This document shows, piece by piece, positions 34,451 through 56,935 of a stretch of DNA of 64,000 nt. The notes beneath the pieces were generated by a model. The model did no database searches and was not told the DNA's origin. It saw nothing but the letters and a program-made list of their open reading frames with translations. The position numbers were made by a program, and so were the translations under genes. Within the stretch, counting starts at the first letter, position 1. Each line of letters starts with the position of its first letter. Origin of the DNA: Chara braunii (taxonomy: Eukaryota > Streptophyta > Charophyceae > Charales > Characeae); contig BFEA01000126.1 of the NCBI GenBank assembly GCA_003427395.1, positions 1,499,309-1,563,308 on the forward strand. The letters run 5' to 3'.

Positions 34451-35860
34451 ATGCTCATACGTATGCTCTGTGTTCGCGTGCCGGCACAGATCACCAGCTT
34501 TCAAGCATTGCGCAGCAGCACAATGAGCAATCTTTCCATTTCCATACAGCACAACATTTTGGGCACCGTGCATGGGCAAGTCCCAATCTTACGAGCGCTG
34601 CCCAGCACCACCTTCATAGTGCTTTCGCTTGTTCTCGAGAGCAACGCAACAACTGCACAGCACAATCTTTTGAGCGCTGCACAGTGTCGTGAGCCGCACG
34701 CAAGAAGTGAAGATAACTTTTTTTTTTTTAACTCTACGACGTTGCACCATTTTTTTTCTTGATTTGTGCGTGCCACCCTTGCGCCGGAGCCATGCAAATC
34801 TTTTCTGTATCGTTCCAAACTTACAGACGTCCAGGAGTCCACTGAATTTCGCAAATTCTGCAAGCTTACCTATCCTCGGGGCACCACCCACTGGGCCCCC
34901 AACCTGCACCTCGATCATATATTAATGGGTGTCTGTGACCCAATAACACACCAACGCCCAGAACTGGCTTGTTTAAAGTCTGTAATTGGTACACCTCAAC
35001 AAGTTGGTATTTTTTATTTATGTTGTGATTGCCACAAACATCATGCAGACAAGATTCTCTCCTGAACTACGAAGCCACATAAGCCACGCTTTCAGGGCAA
35101 ATCCATCAAACCCACAATAATGGAAGCAGACCATGCCACACAACCCACGAGGGTCTAACGGATGTGATGGCCTGTAGACATGATCCAGGCTGCATTTCGC
35201 CTCTCGAGGGAACCAGAAGAAAACAGTCCTAACTAACTTCTGCATAGCATCAAAACATAACACGGCAACACAATGAATAACACCAAATTTAAACGGCCAT
35301 GAAGAAACAGGATGGTTCATAAAGGCTGCAAGCATCACAGTCAAAAAAAAACAACAGGAAATGCACACGGTGTCAAGGATGACATGCACTCGTTGACAAC
35401 AGTGTACACCTTAGCACACGCAAGGAAAATTTGCAAAAAAAGCTTCCTGCGCGCACCATAGACCACATGATGAAAAGGGGCACAGCACGGAGGAGACGTG
35501 ACACATACTAAGGGGGCACAGGAAGGTGGAAGAGGAAATGTAAGTAAACTCAACAAGGTCATACAAGTGATGGGGACGGTCACATATACACACGACACTT
35601 TATAGAGGACCACGTGACTGAGATGATACCAATCAAATGATAGATTTGCAAGGAAGTGGGACCAAAAAAAGGAGGCATCTGGGATGTGATTAAGGTAAAA
35701 AAAGGACCTCCAGGGGAGCTGGGAGGTCAGGCGGCAAGATTGAAAAGCAGACTTGTGACTTGGTGGACAGAGTGCGGCAAGATTGAAAAGCAGACTTGTG
35801 ACTTGGTGGACAGAGTGGGGACCCAGAGGAGGTAGCGCATAGCTGAGCTTGAGACATGAC

Positions 35861-35934
<74 letters not shown>

Positions 35935-37550
35935 CTTTTGGCAGCATAGAAGAACTACCAGCCATGGAAAGCAGAATTAAAAAGAGAAACCGCAAAATGA
36001 ATGCACATCGAATTGGTTCAGCAGGCCAAAATAAAATTTGAGGATGTTGTCACCAGCGTATCATTGAAGATACTCAGCAACCCTCACCTTCCTCCTTGTT
36101 ACCTCACTCAGGTCCTCCTCCCCCAAAAGTTAGAAACAAAGATCAATCATTAGAGTGACGCACCGTTTCTAATACTTCAGCTCAGATCTCGCTCAACGCC
36201 TCATGGGGAGGAAAAAAGAGGACCAGAAGCCAGTCCACATCCACACCCAACTGAGAGGACAGCATGCTACCTCCGCGATGAAGGCAAATTGCACAGTTAG
36301 GTCAAACCAAGCGGAATGCCCTTCGAACCCTCCTGACACCATTCACCATGACAGGTACTGGATTCTACGAGCATCCTCGCTTCTGGCTCCTTAGCACACA
36401 TACCGATGCTACTGTGAACAGATCCACGACGAGCACCTGCCAGATACGATATCCTCCATCTGCTGTTGCCTACATTCTCTACCAGTTACATCCTCCCCGA
36501 CTGTCCGCCCCTTCGCCTCCCCCACCCCCCNNNNNNNNNNNNNNNNNNNNNNNNNNNNNNNNNNNNNNNNNNNNNNNNNNNNNNNNNNNNNNNNNNNNNN
36601 NNNNNNNNNNNNNNNNNNGCAAGAAAAGTGACCTCTTTTTACAGAACCCAAGACAGACTACGAAACGTTCATCACAGACCTGCAGTAGAAGTGGCATGGT
36701 CAATGCTGATGATGGCAGTGGAGAGCAGAGAGCGTAAGAAAAGTCAGAGGGACAGTCAAGAAGGAGATGCAAAATAAATTCGAATGCACGGCAATCTATC
36801 AGGACGTGCGTGATGAGTATCCCATGGCCTGCCACCACTTGAATGAATGGCATCAACTAATCAAAATAGACAGCCAAGAGAGATATTATGCATCACGAGG
36901 GACACCTTCGAGGCCGTGACAGCAAGTCTTGTTCAATACATGCGAACCAGAAGAAACGGCACCATAGTCAATACACAGAAAGAGAAAAGAGCACATAACC
37001 CGAGAGCACTCCCCTGCTAAAAATGGGAGAATTCTTGTTGACGCTTCTGTTCGGTTTCCCATATGACACATTGTCAAACAGATCAACGGAGCATAGCAGC
37101 AGCACCAGCACCAGCAGCGATCCTCTTTTCTCAGACCAGCAGCTACGGTCAACAGGCACGATCAACCAGATAGCTAGAGTCCCGAACACTACAGGCACTC
37201 TGCATCTCAACTGCTTTTCCTGGCAGTCGTCCTTCAATCACCAACACGCCAAGACCGCATGAACACTAAACAGCAGTCATCGACGCGCCCATTGAAATAG
37301 ATAAAGCGTATGTACGTGCTTGGGGCACACCTTTCGACCTTGCTCGTCCTCGTCATCATTGCTCATGGTGAACACCCCGTACAAACCACGCAGTTCAAAA
37401 ATTCCTCCACGCACCCACACCACTCATTCCCTTGCCCAATGCATTCACTTTTCTCACAGACCTATCCCACCCCGCCCCATCTATCTAACGTGCCGCTTAG
37501 CTACTGACGTAAGCTCCGCCCATCTGACAGTATCAGCATCCAAACAAGAC
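34451..37550. other. Region downstream of the E2 gene, no second gene recognised
   Basis: Includes a 43-bp tandem duplication (35731-35816), a compound (TG)n(GA)n microsatellite (35864-35928) and an N gap (36531-36618). The E2 3' untranslated region should lie directly below 37551, but no confident poly(A) signal was picked. Confidence 0.4.
36531..36618. other. Assembly gap (88 N)
   Basis: The gap follows a C-rich run. Confidence 1.
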
Positions 37551-47786
<10,236 letters not shown>

Positions 47787-47855
47787 ACCATCATCTATTC
47801 GAACAGGCGTCTGTATTTCAACAGTTCAATGGTGTACCCACTGAGCTAGGCTCCT
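47787..47855 (-). repeat. tRNA-derived SINE-like sequence with pol III A and B boxes
   Basis: On the minus strand TAGCTCAGTGGG (47848-47837) is a perfect match to a tRNA A box. TGTTCGAATAG (47805-47795) resembles a B box, 31 bases further on. The space contains GTTGAAATACAG, like an anticodon arm with GAA. The T-arm does not fold well, so it is not a functional tRNA. A partial copy of the middle (TCAACAGTTCAATGGTGTAC) recurs near 47978. Confidence 0.55.
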
Positions 47856-48520
47856 GGGTTTATTCATTGTCTAGCGCGTGCGCGGGGATCGCAGCCCTAA
47901 GGTAGCCGAAGCAATGAGACTATCTGTTCGTACCTTAGGCAAGGACCCCACAGGACCGCGGAAAGGAATGAGACCTTTTCAACAGTTCAATGGTGTACCT
48001 AAGGGCGCGGAAAGGAAAAACTTTGCCGCAAAGCTGTTTCCAGGACCCCGCAGCCTGCCGCAAATGTCCTCGAAAAGGTGAAATTTCTTCCGCAAACCCT
48101 TTTCCAGGACCCCACAGACCGAAGATTGCGGCTTGGAAAAACATCAATTTGTGTTTTCACATAGTCCGCGGCGTGGAAAAGTCTCACGGGAGGATTCCTT
48201 GCCGCAATTTTGTGCCGACTGTAAAGGGTAGTGGGGAGGGCATGTTGTTCCTGGAAAAGTATCGGAAAAGGCAGCAGCCAATAGAGATGAAGAGTGCTGC
48301 AAAAGAAAAACAAAAAAAAGAAGGAAAAAAAAATAAAACAGACGAGTGCCAACGGAAACAGGCAACGATTGGCTCAACTGATTTCCAAAGGGTTTTCCAA
48401 GCGCATTTGGCCCTCTGCGATGGGGTCCCGGAAAAATTACTGTCCGACTTTCCAAAATGACTTGCCCGCTTTTCGTGGGCAAACCACTTTTCCATCCGCA
48501 AAGCTGTGGGGTCCTTGCCT
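47856..48520. other. Anonymous stretch with diverged direct repeats before a gap
   Basis: Segments like AGGACCCCACAG recur several times between 47940 and 48125 in otherwise unrelated sequence. A GCAGCCCTAAGGTAGCC segment is shared with 50180. No gene. Confidence 0.4.
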
Positions 48521-49360
48521 NNNNNNNNNNNNNNNNNNNNNNNNNNNNNNNNNNNNNNNNNNNNNNNNNNNNNNNNNNNNNNNNNNNNNNNNNNNNNNNN
48601 NNNNNNNNNNNNNNNNNNNNNNNNNNNNNNNNNNNNNNNNNNNNNNNNNNNNNNNNNNNNNNNNNNNNNNNNNNNNNNNNNNNNNNNNNNNNNNNNNNNN
48701 NNNNNNNNNNNNNNNNNNNNNNNNNNNNNNNNNNNNNNNNNNNNNNNNNNNNNNNNNNNNNNNNNNNNNNNNNNNNNNNNNNNNNNNNNNNNNNNNNNNN
48801 NNNNNNNNNNNNNNNNNNNNNNNNNNNNNNNNNNNNNNNNNNNNNNNNNNNNNNNNNNNNNNNNNNNNNNNNNNNNNNNNNNNNNNNNNNNNNNNNNNNN
48901 NNNNNNNNNNNNNNNNNNNNNNNNNNNNNNNNNNNNNNNNNNNNNNNNNNNNNNNNNNNNNNNNNNNNNNNNNNNNNNNNNNNNNNNNNNNNNNNNNNNN
49001 NNNNNNNNNNNNNNNNNNNNNNNNNNNNNNNNNNNNNNNNNNNNNNNNNNNNNNNNNNNNNNNNNNNNNNNNNNNNNNNNNNNNNNNNNNNNNNNNNNNN
49101 NNNNNNNNNNNNNNNNNNNNNNNNNNNNNNNNNNNNNNNNNNNNNNNNNNNNNNNNNNNNNNNNNNNNNNNNNNNNNNNNNNNNNNNNNNNNNNNNNNNN
49201 NNNNNNNNNNNNNNNNNNNNNNNNNNNNNNNNNNNNNNNNNNNNNNNNNNNNNNNNNNNNNNNNNNNNNNNNNNNNNNNNNNNNNNNNNNNNNNNNNNNN
49301 NNNNNNNNNNNNNNNNNNNNNNNNNNNNNNNNNNNNNNNNNNNNNNNNNNNNNNNNNNNN
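48521..49360. other. Assembly gap (840 N)
   Basis: The gap ends in a GA microsatellite. Confidence 1.

Positions 49361-49420
<60 letters not shown>
49361..49420. repeat. GA microsatellite at gap edge
   Basis: Pure (AG)n leading into duplicated unit F1. Confidence 0.95.
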
Positions 49421-49421
<1 letters not shown>

Positions 49422-50224
49422 CTGAATGGAAAAATTGAAATATGGGTCAAATTGCAGCCGCGATCTATTTCACAATTGGAATGTTTTTTTTTAATTTATT
49501 GAGCATTTTTCTTGGAAACATCACAATAAAATTTACGAGTACTCCAATTTTCAGGTTTTTTCATGCATTCTTCTGAGTGTGAAAACCCACTGATTTTTTA
49601 GTTGGCCCACACATGGCTGAGTGACAAAAGTGAAAAATGTATCGAATCGGCACGACAATTACTTTGCAGTCTAAATAATATTTTTTCTGAAAATAATAAT
49701 ACCGTATCTATGAATTCTTAAAATTTCAGATTTTTCTGCGGGTTCGTCCGAGCACAGAAAATCGTCAAAGTTGCCTCTTGCAAAATGTTTGTTTCTTTGC
49801 GCCTTGTCCCTGTTTTTAGAAGACGGGCTTCGACGCCTGGGCCTGAGGGCCCTTTTGCAGTTCATGTGCCCTCACTTCCTTTTGGAGTCCGCTTCCACCC
49901 GAGGACCGGTCCAACCTCCCCCACTTCTTTCTGGGGTCCGCTTCCACCCGAGGACCGGTCCTTTCTTTTTCCAAAAGTCCCGAGTCTACCAGAGCTAGTT
50001 GTAGGTCGTCCGCAATTTTGCCAAAGACCGGTCCCCCAAATCCTTTTGCCCCCTAAGAACCCACTTTGCGTCCTGGTTGCCCGCTGCCAAAAATGCGACA
50101 CCTTGACACATACACCAAAGCCCGCTATACCACAACCTTGGGGTCGCAAACTGTATTGTCTACCGCGTGGGCGCAGGGAACGCAGCCCTAAGGTAGCCAA
50201 AGCCATGAGACTAAGAGCGCACAC

Positions 50225-50299
<75 letters not shown>

Positions 50300-51060
50300 A
50301 ACGGCATAATTGACATATGGTTCAAATTGCGGCTGCGATCTATTTCAAAGTCAGGATGAGTTTTTTAAATTTATTGAGCGTTTTTTATGGAAAGATCACA
50401 ACAAAATTTACGAGTACTCTAATTTTCAGGTTTCTTCACATATTATTCTGAGCACGAAAACTCACTGAATTTGAAGTATTTTTTTAGTTGGCCCACACAT
50501 GGCTGAGTAACAAACATAAAAAATGTGCGGAATCGGCGCGACGATTATTTCGTAGTCTAAGTGATTTTTTGAAAATGTTTTAATATTATTCTTGGAAAGA
50601 ACACGACCTCGTCTATTGATTCTCAAAATTTCATATTTTTTTACGGGTTCGTCCGAGCACAAAAAATTGTCAAAATTGCCTCTTGCAAAACGTTTATTTC
50701 GTTGTGCCTGACCTCCCTGTTTTTAGCAGATGAGCCTCAATGCCTGGCCTGAGGGCCCTTTTGCAGTTCACATGCCCTCACTTCTTTTGGGATTCCGGTT
50801 CTACCTGAGGACCGGTCCAATGCCCCCCACTTCGTTTTGGGGTTCAGTTCCACCCGAGGACCGGTCCTCCCTTTTTCCAAAAATCTCGGTTCTACCAGAG
50901 CTAGCTGTAGGTAGTGCGCAATTTTGGCAAGGACCGGTCCCCCAAATTTTTTTGCCCCCTAAGAACCCACTTTGCTTCCTCGTCGCCCACCACCAAAAAT
51001 GCGACACCTTGACACAGACGCGAAAGTTCACTATACCACAGCCTTAGGGCTGCAAATTAT
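49421..51060. repeat. Tandem duplication of an about 0.8-kb unit, each preceded by a GA microsatellite
   Basis: Unit 1 (49421-50226) and unit 2 (50297-51060) share ordered blocks: CAAATTGC.GC.GCGATCTATTTC, GTTGGCCCACACATGGCTGAG, GGGTTCGTCCGAGCACA, GAGGACCGGTCC and AATGCGACACCTTGACACA. A (GA)n run stands before each (49361-49420 and 50227-50296). Inside each unit an about 60-bp piece with GAGGACCGGTCC is itself repeated. Noncoding. Confidence 0.85.
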
Positions 51061-51113
51061 TTTTATTGCCAAAGATTATCAAAATTGATGCTCTTAACAT
51101 TTTGCAACAAGTT

Positions 51114-51116
<3 letters not shown>

Positions 51117-51205
<89 letters not shown>

Positions 51206-51206
51206 N

Positions 51207-51297
<91 letters not shown>
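51117..51297. repeat. TA microsatellite with internal N
   Basis: (TA)n of about 180 bases with one N at 51206. Its true length is uncertain. Confidence 0.95.
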
Positions 51298-51300
<3 letters not shown>

Positions 51301-51955
51301 ACAAGTTGCCTATAGCCTGTACCCAAGCCTATTGGTGACTGTTAGATAGTCAAGATTTGGCAGCCTAAAGGTTTCGTTATTCCAAGACTTTGGGTCCCTT
51401 TTTGGGCCTCCTGCTATGAGGCAGGACCGGTCCTACATGTTTCACAGGTACCGGTGTCGGGGCAAAAACTTTGACAAGGGTATCTACCAAGTATTTTAAA
51501 CGTCACTCACTGTCCGACTTTTTTTTGAATTGAGGGACTTGATGAATCATGCGTCTGCCAAAAGCCTATTCGAACCAACCCTGGGACTGAGAGACTATTT
51601 TTTTTTAATCTAAGACCAGCCGCTTGCAGCATCCGAAAATGACAGTGAGAACCTGCGGCGTGAGCGGCCTCTCCATGTATATGGTAAGGCCACAGGGATG
51701 TACGATAGTAGGAAGGTTGGAATGATAAATTAAAACCCTATCATACTTAAAATAATGACTCACAGTTGCTAAGCGCGGTTCAAAGCCCAAGAGGTTAGGA
51801 AGGACCACAACGCGAGGATGCGCGGTCGCGCATAGTAAGGGAAGGGTAATCTTGTGGCTGGAGGGGTCAGTGGGGTATACAGGAGCCATAAACTGTTTGG
51901 GTGGTGGGGATAGGTATTCTTAAGGAAAAATTACTCCTTCTACAATCGTAGGAGC

Positions 51956-52010
51956 TAGCCCAGTAGGTAACCCATCAACCTTACATCCCGCAAATGCGGG
52001 GATTGAAGCC
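51956..52010 (+). repeat. tRNA-like sequence with A and B boxes, plus strand
   Basis: TAGCCCAGTAGG (51956-51967) fits a tRNA A box, and GGATTGAAGCC (52000-52010) is a degenerate B box 32 bases later. It may be the head of a SINE or a decayed tRNA gene. Confidence 0.45.
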
Positions 52011-52199
52011 AGTAACCCCCATTGGACTAACTCCTTTTGGGAGCGGTCGTGGACAATAGTAATATGGCGCAATCGATTTTGATCACACGATCAATGAGAT
52101 TGTGAGGTTGAAATCAGCCGTGTGAAATAGGATAGCCCCTGCGCAAGGATGACACTCATAAATTGAGAAAAGGTCCAACCTTTTTTTCCTGTCTTTGGT

Positions 52200-52910
52200 T
52201 CGATCCCATGAGGAATCGAACACGAATCCGTATTTTAACAAGTTGTGGGGACACCACGACTGACAGGGGGCTGTTGGCATAAGCCAACGAAAAAGAAAAA
52301 AGAAAAAAATCAAAGTAAAAATGAAAAACTTGGCGCCACATGGCACGTTCTCACGAAGGTGGGAGTTGTAGCCTCCAACACACTTGTCAGACACCTGTTT
52401 TTGCGAGTGTAAAATTTTATTTTTTTAGAAGAATTTTGTTTCGTTTTTTTTTTTTTTCACCTTCTGTTTATCGTAATCACAAGAGGGGAAACATCAAGTA
52501 TGGCGTCGTATCTTTCCATGTTCAAGTAGGTGATTCATTCTCATTTTACATATTTTGTGAGTAGAGGAGTGAGAGGTTGCCCCCAGCCGAGCCGCGCCCT
52601 GATTGCATTTGGATTCAAACTTGAGTGTGTATTTTAATGGTTCGTGGGTTCTCAACCGCACCACAAAGTGCCCTGCCTTGTTGGTAGGGTCTGGAGGCAG
52701 AGGAGACAGGCATCAGCTGGGAGGGAAGCATCCCCCCCGTTCACCTAGTTGCATTTGGATTCGAACTTGAGTCTGTATTTCAACAATTCGTAGGGTGTGA
52801 ACTGCCCCGTTAGGAATGCCTCATTGACTTGGTTGCAATTGGTTGAAACTTGAATTCGTGTTTCAACAATTCATGGGGTGCCAATGACCCCCACGAGCAA
52901 GACCCTGCCT
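52200..52910 (-). repeat. Cluster of B-box-containing tRNA-like repeats
   Basis: Minus-strand B-box-like sequences occur at 52222-52212 (TGTTCGATTCC), 52621-52611 (AGTTTGAATCC) and 52767-52757 (AGTTCGAATCC), with a weak one near 52840. Each is followed on the plus strand by a similar GTATTTCAACAATTCGTGGGG-like segment, also seen at 47787-47855. They look like tandem or nested remnants of one tRNA-derived family. Confidence 0.5.
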
Positions 52911-53483
52911 CGTTGGCAGGGAAATGCAAGGAAAAAAAAAAAGTTGGAAGATGAAAAGAAAAAAATTCAGGATCAAAATTTTTAAAAAATCATATCTTCG
53001 AATTTGTGCCTATAATGTTTTGATCGTGAACATGATTTTTGTTGACACTTAAATTTTTTTTGCAGGTAGGTGGGCACTAATCCCATATATTCTATTTTTT
53101 GCAAATGTTTTTATTTAGTGAAGTTTTAATTAAAAATCGTCAAACTCGAGGTACTTTTTGTGTTCCTCCCCTAGATCATAGCGGGGATGCCACAAGTTGT
53201 CCTCCCCCTTTTTACTTACCTTGCAGTGTGAGCAGCAAGGGGAAAGAGTGGGCGGGGTTCCTAAGCTGACGAGCTGCAGTACAGTGTAGCCAAAAAAAAA
53301 AAAAAAAAGTGAAGGGATGGAGAGCAACAAGGTGAATATTTTTTTTTTCCCCCTTTTATCTTTCTTTTATTTTTGTTGGTTCCCCTTGATTTTGGTTTTG
53401 CTTTCAGCCAGATTCGTCCCCTTCTGTATGAGCAGTGGGAAGGAGCAGTAGGGGAGGAACATGAACGTGGGCGGTGTTCGTGC

Positions 53484-54240
53484 GAATACCCTTACAAGGA
53501 TATCCGCCCTGGTTTTTTAACGCGGTAAAAAAATAGGTTTGAGTTAAAGTTTGAATGTACTGCACGAGACGCGACAGTGCCTGTGGTTTACGTCGACTGA
53601 ATGGTTGACTAAGAGCAGAGAGTATGTGAGCGCGTAGGCTTGAGGCGCGCCTGATTTTTATTGTTGATGATTGAAGAACCGGCGTGATTGCCGACCAAAT
53701 TTTTATTTTTGATTAAATTAGGATTAAAAAGATTTTGTCTCGTTGATTGATGTGCTTGCCTGTGACCTATGTGTATGTGTGGAGGACGACATCGACAATA
53801 ACATTAATTTTTAGAACGTTTCGGTAGATTTGCATGGCGCATAGTATCCGTTTATTTAGGTGTCCGTCAAAGTTAGACCCACCCTTGGGCCTAGCACTAG
53901 CGGGTACAGCGTCGGACTTTCATTGGAGAGATTCAAGGATCGAGATCAAGAGGCGATGACGGCGGGATATCAAAGTAGCGTGAAGTGACCGAGGGGTTGA
54001 GGGTCCGACGAGGCTACGTAAGGGGACGCGTCCGTCCTTCTCCAACATCAAATTTTCCCAAGTATTTTATTATTTATCGTCGCATTATTATTGTTCGTAT
54101 GCTCTGGCATTCCTTGAAACGGACACAACATCGGATTAACGGGGGTCATGGCGGACGAAGACCTTGAGCGCGCGCCTCCTTAGGCTGACCTACGAGTCCC
54201 CTACATGTTCGGGATGCCGACGAAAGTCATCTATTAGACA
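53484..54240 (+). repeat. Repeat family C, copy 1
   Basis: Begins at GAATACCCTTACAAGG and stays similar to 62842-63560 through GGCGCGCCTGA, GCCGACCAAATTTTTA, GGAGGACGACATCGAC and CCGAGGGGTTGAGGGTCC. It contains a tRNA-like segment (A box TAGCACTAGCGG at 53892-53903, B-box-like GGATCGAGATC at 53937-53947). Noncoding; perhaps LTRs or a SINE-type composite. Confidence 0.65.
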
Positions 54241-54869
54241 GTTGCTGAAAACCACGGTGCGGTTAGGGCTTGAGTTCGTAGTTGCACTTGAGGCAAAAGG
54301 GGCTGGTAATGCCGAATGTATATGACCTACGCTTCGGGTCCGGTGAGGTCGAGTGGGGGTGTGTTGTACCCGTAGGACGGCCTGGAGTGCGACTACAAAT
54401 TGCTTTCGTGACTGCGCTGAGGTTACCCCGTGGCAGCCACGTCCGTGCTCAAACCCCCAATAAGGGAACATGCGGGAGCTGCACCCACCAGCAAGTACGA
54501 TACCTGCTACAACAAGCAGGTGATATGGGCCAGGTCTCGGCCGGTAGCATCAGGGCCGGGCGTCTCCGATGGGCCAGTCACGGTGCCTCTCCTCAGGTCC
54601 CCTCACCCTATGAGCACCGAAGGCGGTTTCTGCTCAATGCCACTCGGGGAGGACCAACGACACATCTCTGGGAAATAGGCGTGGGTCCGGCCAGGCAGCA
54701 GCGGGCGGAGCAGATAGCTCAGCGGGCAGTGTACGCTGGTGAGAAGCGACGGGTGGCTGCGGAGGCAAGGCGAGGCAGCGCATCTACAGGCTAAGATAGG
54801 AAGCGACGGGCGCTGAAGTTGGGAAGCAAGGCAACGGAGTGACAAGCAGCAAAGGGAATGGAGGGAAGG
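54241..54869. other. Open stretch between family C and family E copy B
   Basis: A plus-strand frame (54282-54794, about 170 codons) contains CGSCTHQQVRYLLQQAG and an Arg/Ala-rich end. I do not recognise it. It has no partner in the second family C copy, so it may be chance or a decayed gene. Confidence 0.3.
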
Positions 54870-55526
54870 TTCGTAGTCGGGGTTTTTTGGGCGGGCGACC
54901 CCGAATCCATAGTTGGATTAGTGTAAAGAGGAGTGTAGAGGAAGCTAGGAGGAAAATGGTGTGCGTGGGAGATGGCGGACAGCAAAGGAGGAGGAGAGTG
55001 AGAACGGGATAAATCGGTCATTTTAGGACCGATTCTAACGATATGAAGTGCTATATAGGGGTTTTATGGTCGGCCGACCTCGATGGTAAGGTTAGTTTTA
55101 GGAGAGGGCAAGTAGAGTAGGAGGTCGGTGAGAAACGAGGTGCGCCCGGAGATAGCGTAAGTTGGAGATGACGGGGAAGGAAGGATGATATCGCACTCGA
55201 TCCTCAACGGAATCGAGCAAGGAAAACTGTTGCCCAGGAGTTTCAATGGCGGTATCAGAATGAGGGGTAAGGTTTTGGTTTTCTTGTTTTACTCGTTAGG
55301 GACTGCGCCCGGGAGGAGTCATTTGGAGTGCAGCGTATGTTTCCACAATTTAGTGCAAGATTCATTCGATATGGCCTATCCTATCGATGGGAGTAGCGTG
55401 TGAAGCTAGCCTCGAGGTCGGAGACTTACCTGGCGGCCAGGATCCTAAGGAGAGGGGCGCATACACCGGAGGAAGGCAGGCGTGGGGTGAGTCGGAGAGC
55501 GGGCATGACATCGAGGTGCGTGGGCA

Positions 55527-55530
<4 letters not shown>

Positions 55531-55585
<55 letters not shown>
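55531..55585. repeat. GA microsatellite
   Basis: Pure (GA)n inside family E copy B. Copy A lacks it at the matching place. Confidence 0.95.
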
Positions 55586-55590
<5 letters not shown>

Positions 55591-56935
55591 AGAAAGAACG
55601 GGTAGTGAGTACTTACCTTGTCAAGTAGGCGAACCGAAGTCACACTACGACGGCACACTTCGAGGTGGATTGGGGAGATTGGCTGTGTATTCGCCCTTGC
55701 TTTAGCGGAAGATTATTTCCGATCTGATATAGTCCGGAAAGAATGGAGTGTTAGCGGAGTAGAAAGCGAGCGGGCTCTTACCTGGGATCGAGCTCCGGAG
55801 CGGGCCGAGCGGGGTTGAAGGACGAAGTATGCTTTCCCGAATTCTCGATGGAGGTTCATTCTGATTCCATGCAGGCTAACAGTCGAAGTAGCGGAGGTGT
55901 GGGACCAACAGTGAGATTGGAGGACTGCCTGGAGGACCAAGGCGCTGACCACCCCACCGAGGGGGCGAGCTGCGGGACTGCAGACTGGCCTGTTGGTCAG
56001 CGTGGTGATCGCCCCATCAGCCAGATAGCTACGAGGCTGCGGGACTAGTCTTTGGTCGAGGTGCCAATTGTCTTGCTGTGTGAGGTTGCTGAAGACAAGC
56101 TGCGGGGTTGCGAACTCACCTATGACCATTGGGCTCGTCATCACGAGAGCAGCAGGGGATAGCCACAGAGCTTAGGTATTCATATGAGGATTGGTGTGTT
56201 GCCTATTCTACCGAGCGGAGTAATAGGAAGGCAAGGGGACAACCGTGGAAGGAGTAAGCCTGTTGAAAAGAGGTTATTGCTAAGATTTAAAGGTTCGTCA
56301 GAAGGAGTAACTTCTGATTGGAGGAAGTGTTTGAGCTTAAATAGAGGGGGGTACTGCTGCGATCTGAAAAATCGTCAAAAGAGTCAACAGTTGGTGATCG
56401 AGCTTCAGTCGACCAAACTGTTTTGCACTTTGGTTGCCATTGCGGGTCCCTCAAGCGAGTGACGATTGCAAGGCCCTCTCCGGCGAGTTGAGTCAGTTCG
56501 CCTCATGTATCTTGATAGTCTGAACCCCCTACTTCTGTCCTTCTTACTCTAAGTCTAGTCTTGATCTGAGAGGAAGGCGGCAGGCGTGATTGCAACCTGG
56601 AGGACCGTAGCAAGACTCTGTGGGGAGTCAACCCACCGATTGCGGGAACTCTGCCGGAACTCAGGAGGAGTTCTGGAGACAGGGAATTGAAAGGTAACCA
56701 TTGCTATCCTTCAATAAACCCAGCTATAACCCATTATCTGTATTCCTTGTTGCGTTTTGACTGAGTATATTGTGTGCACCCTTACTTTGACTTCCAATTT
56801 GACTTTTATGATAAACAAGACTTAAAGAAAGGAATGTATGCACAATGTCAGTTTTAGTTTTATTGTTTGACTGAAAGCAGATTGTGGGATTGCATCTGGG
56901 AGGAAGGATGGGAGGAAGGCAGTATTGCTTGTTTG

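Noticed and set aside
48294-49502. Long frames over 48.3-49.5 kb
   Set aside because: They are mostly unknown bases from the 840-N gap plus Glu-Arg or Leu-Ser runs from the GA microsatellite.
50180-50200. CCTAAGGTAGCCAAA resembling a conserved large-subunit rRNA segment
   Set aside because: Only about 13 bases match and the flanks do not look like rRNA; it belongs to the duplicated unit.
51044-51338. Ile-Tyr repeat frames in four readings
   Set aside because: Direct translation of the TA microsatellite.
54716-54750. GATAGCTCAGCGGGCAG as a tRNA A box
   Set aside because: No B box or tRNA fold follows; it lies in an Arg/Ala-coding stretch and is probably chance.
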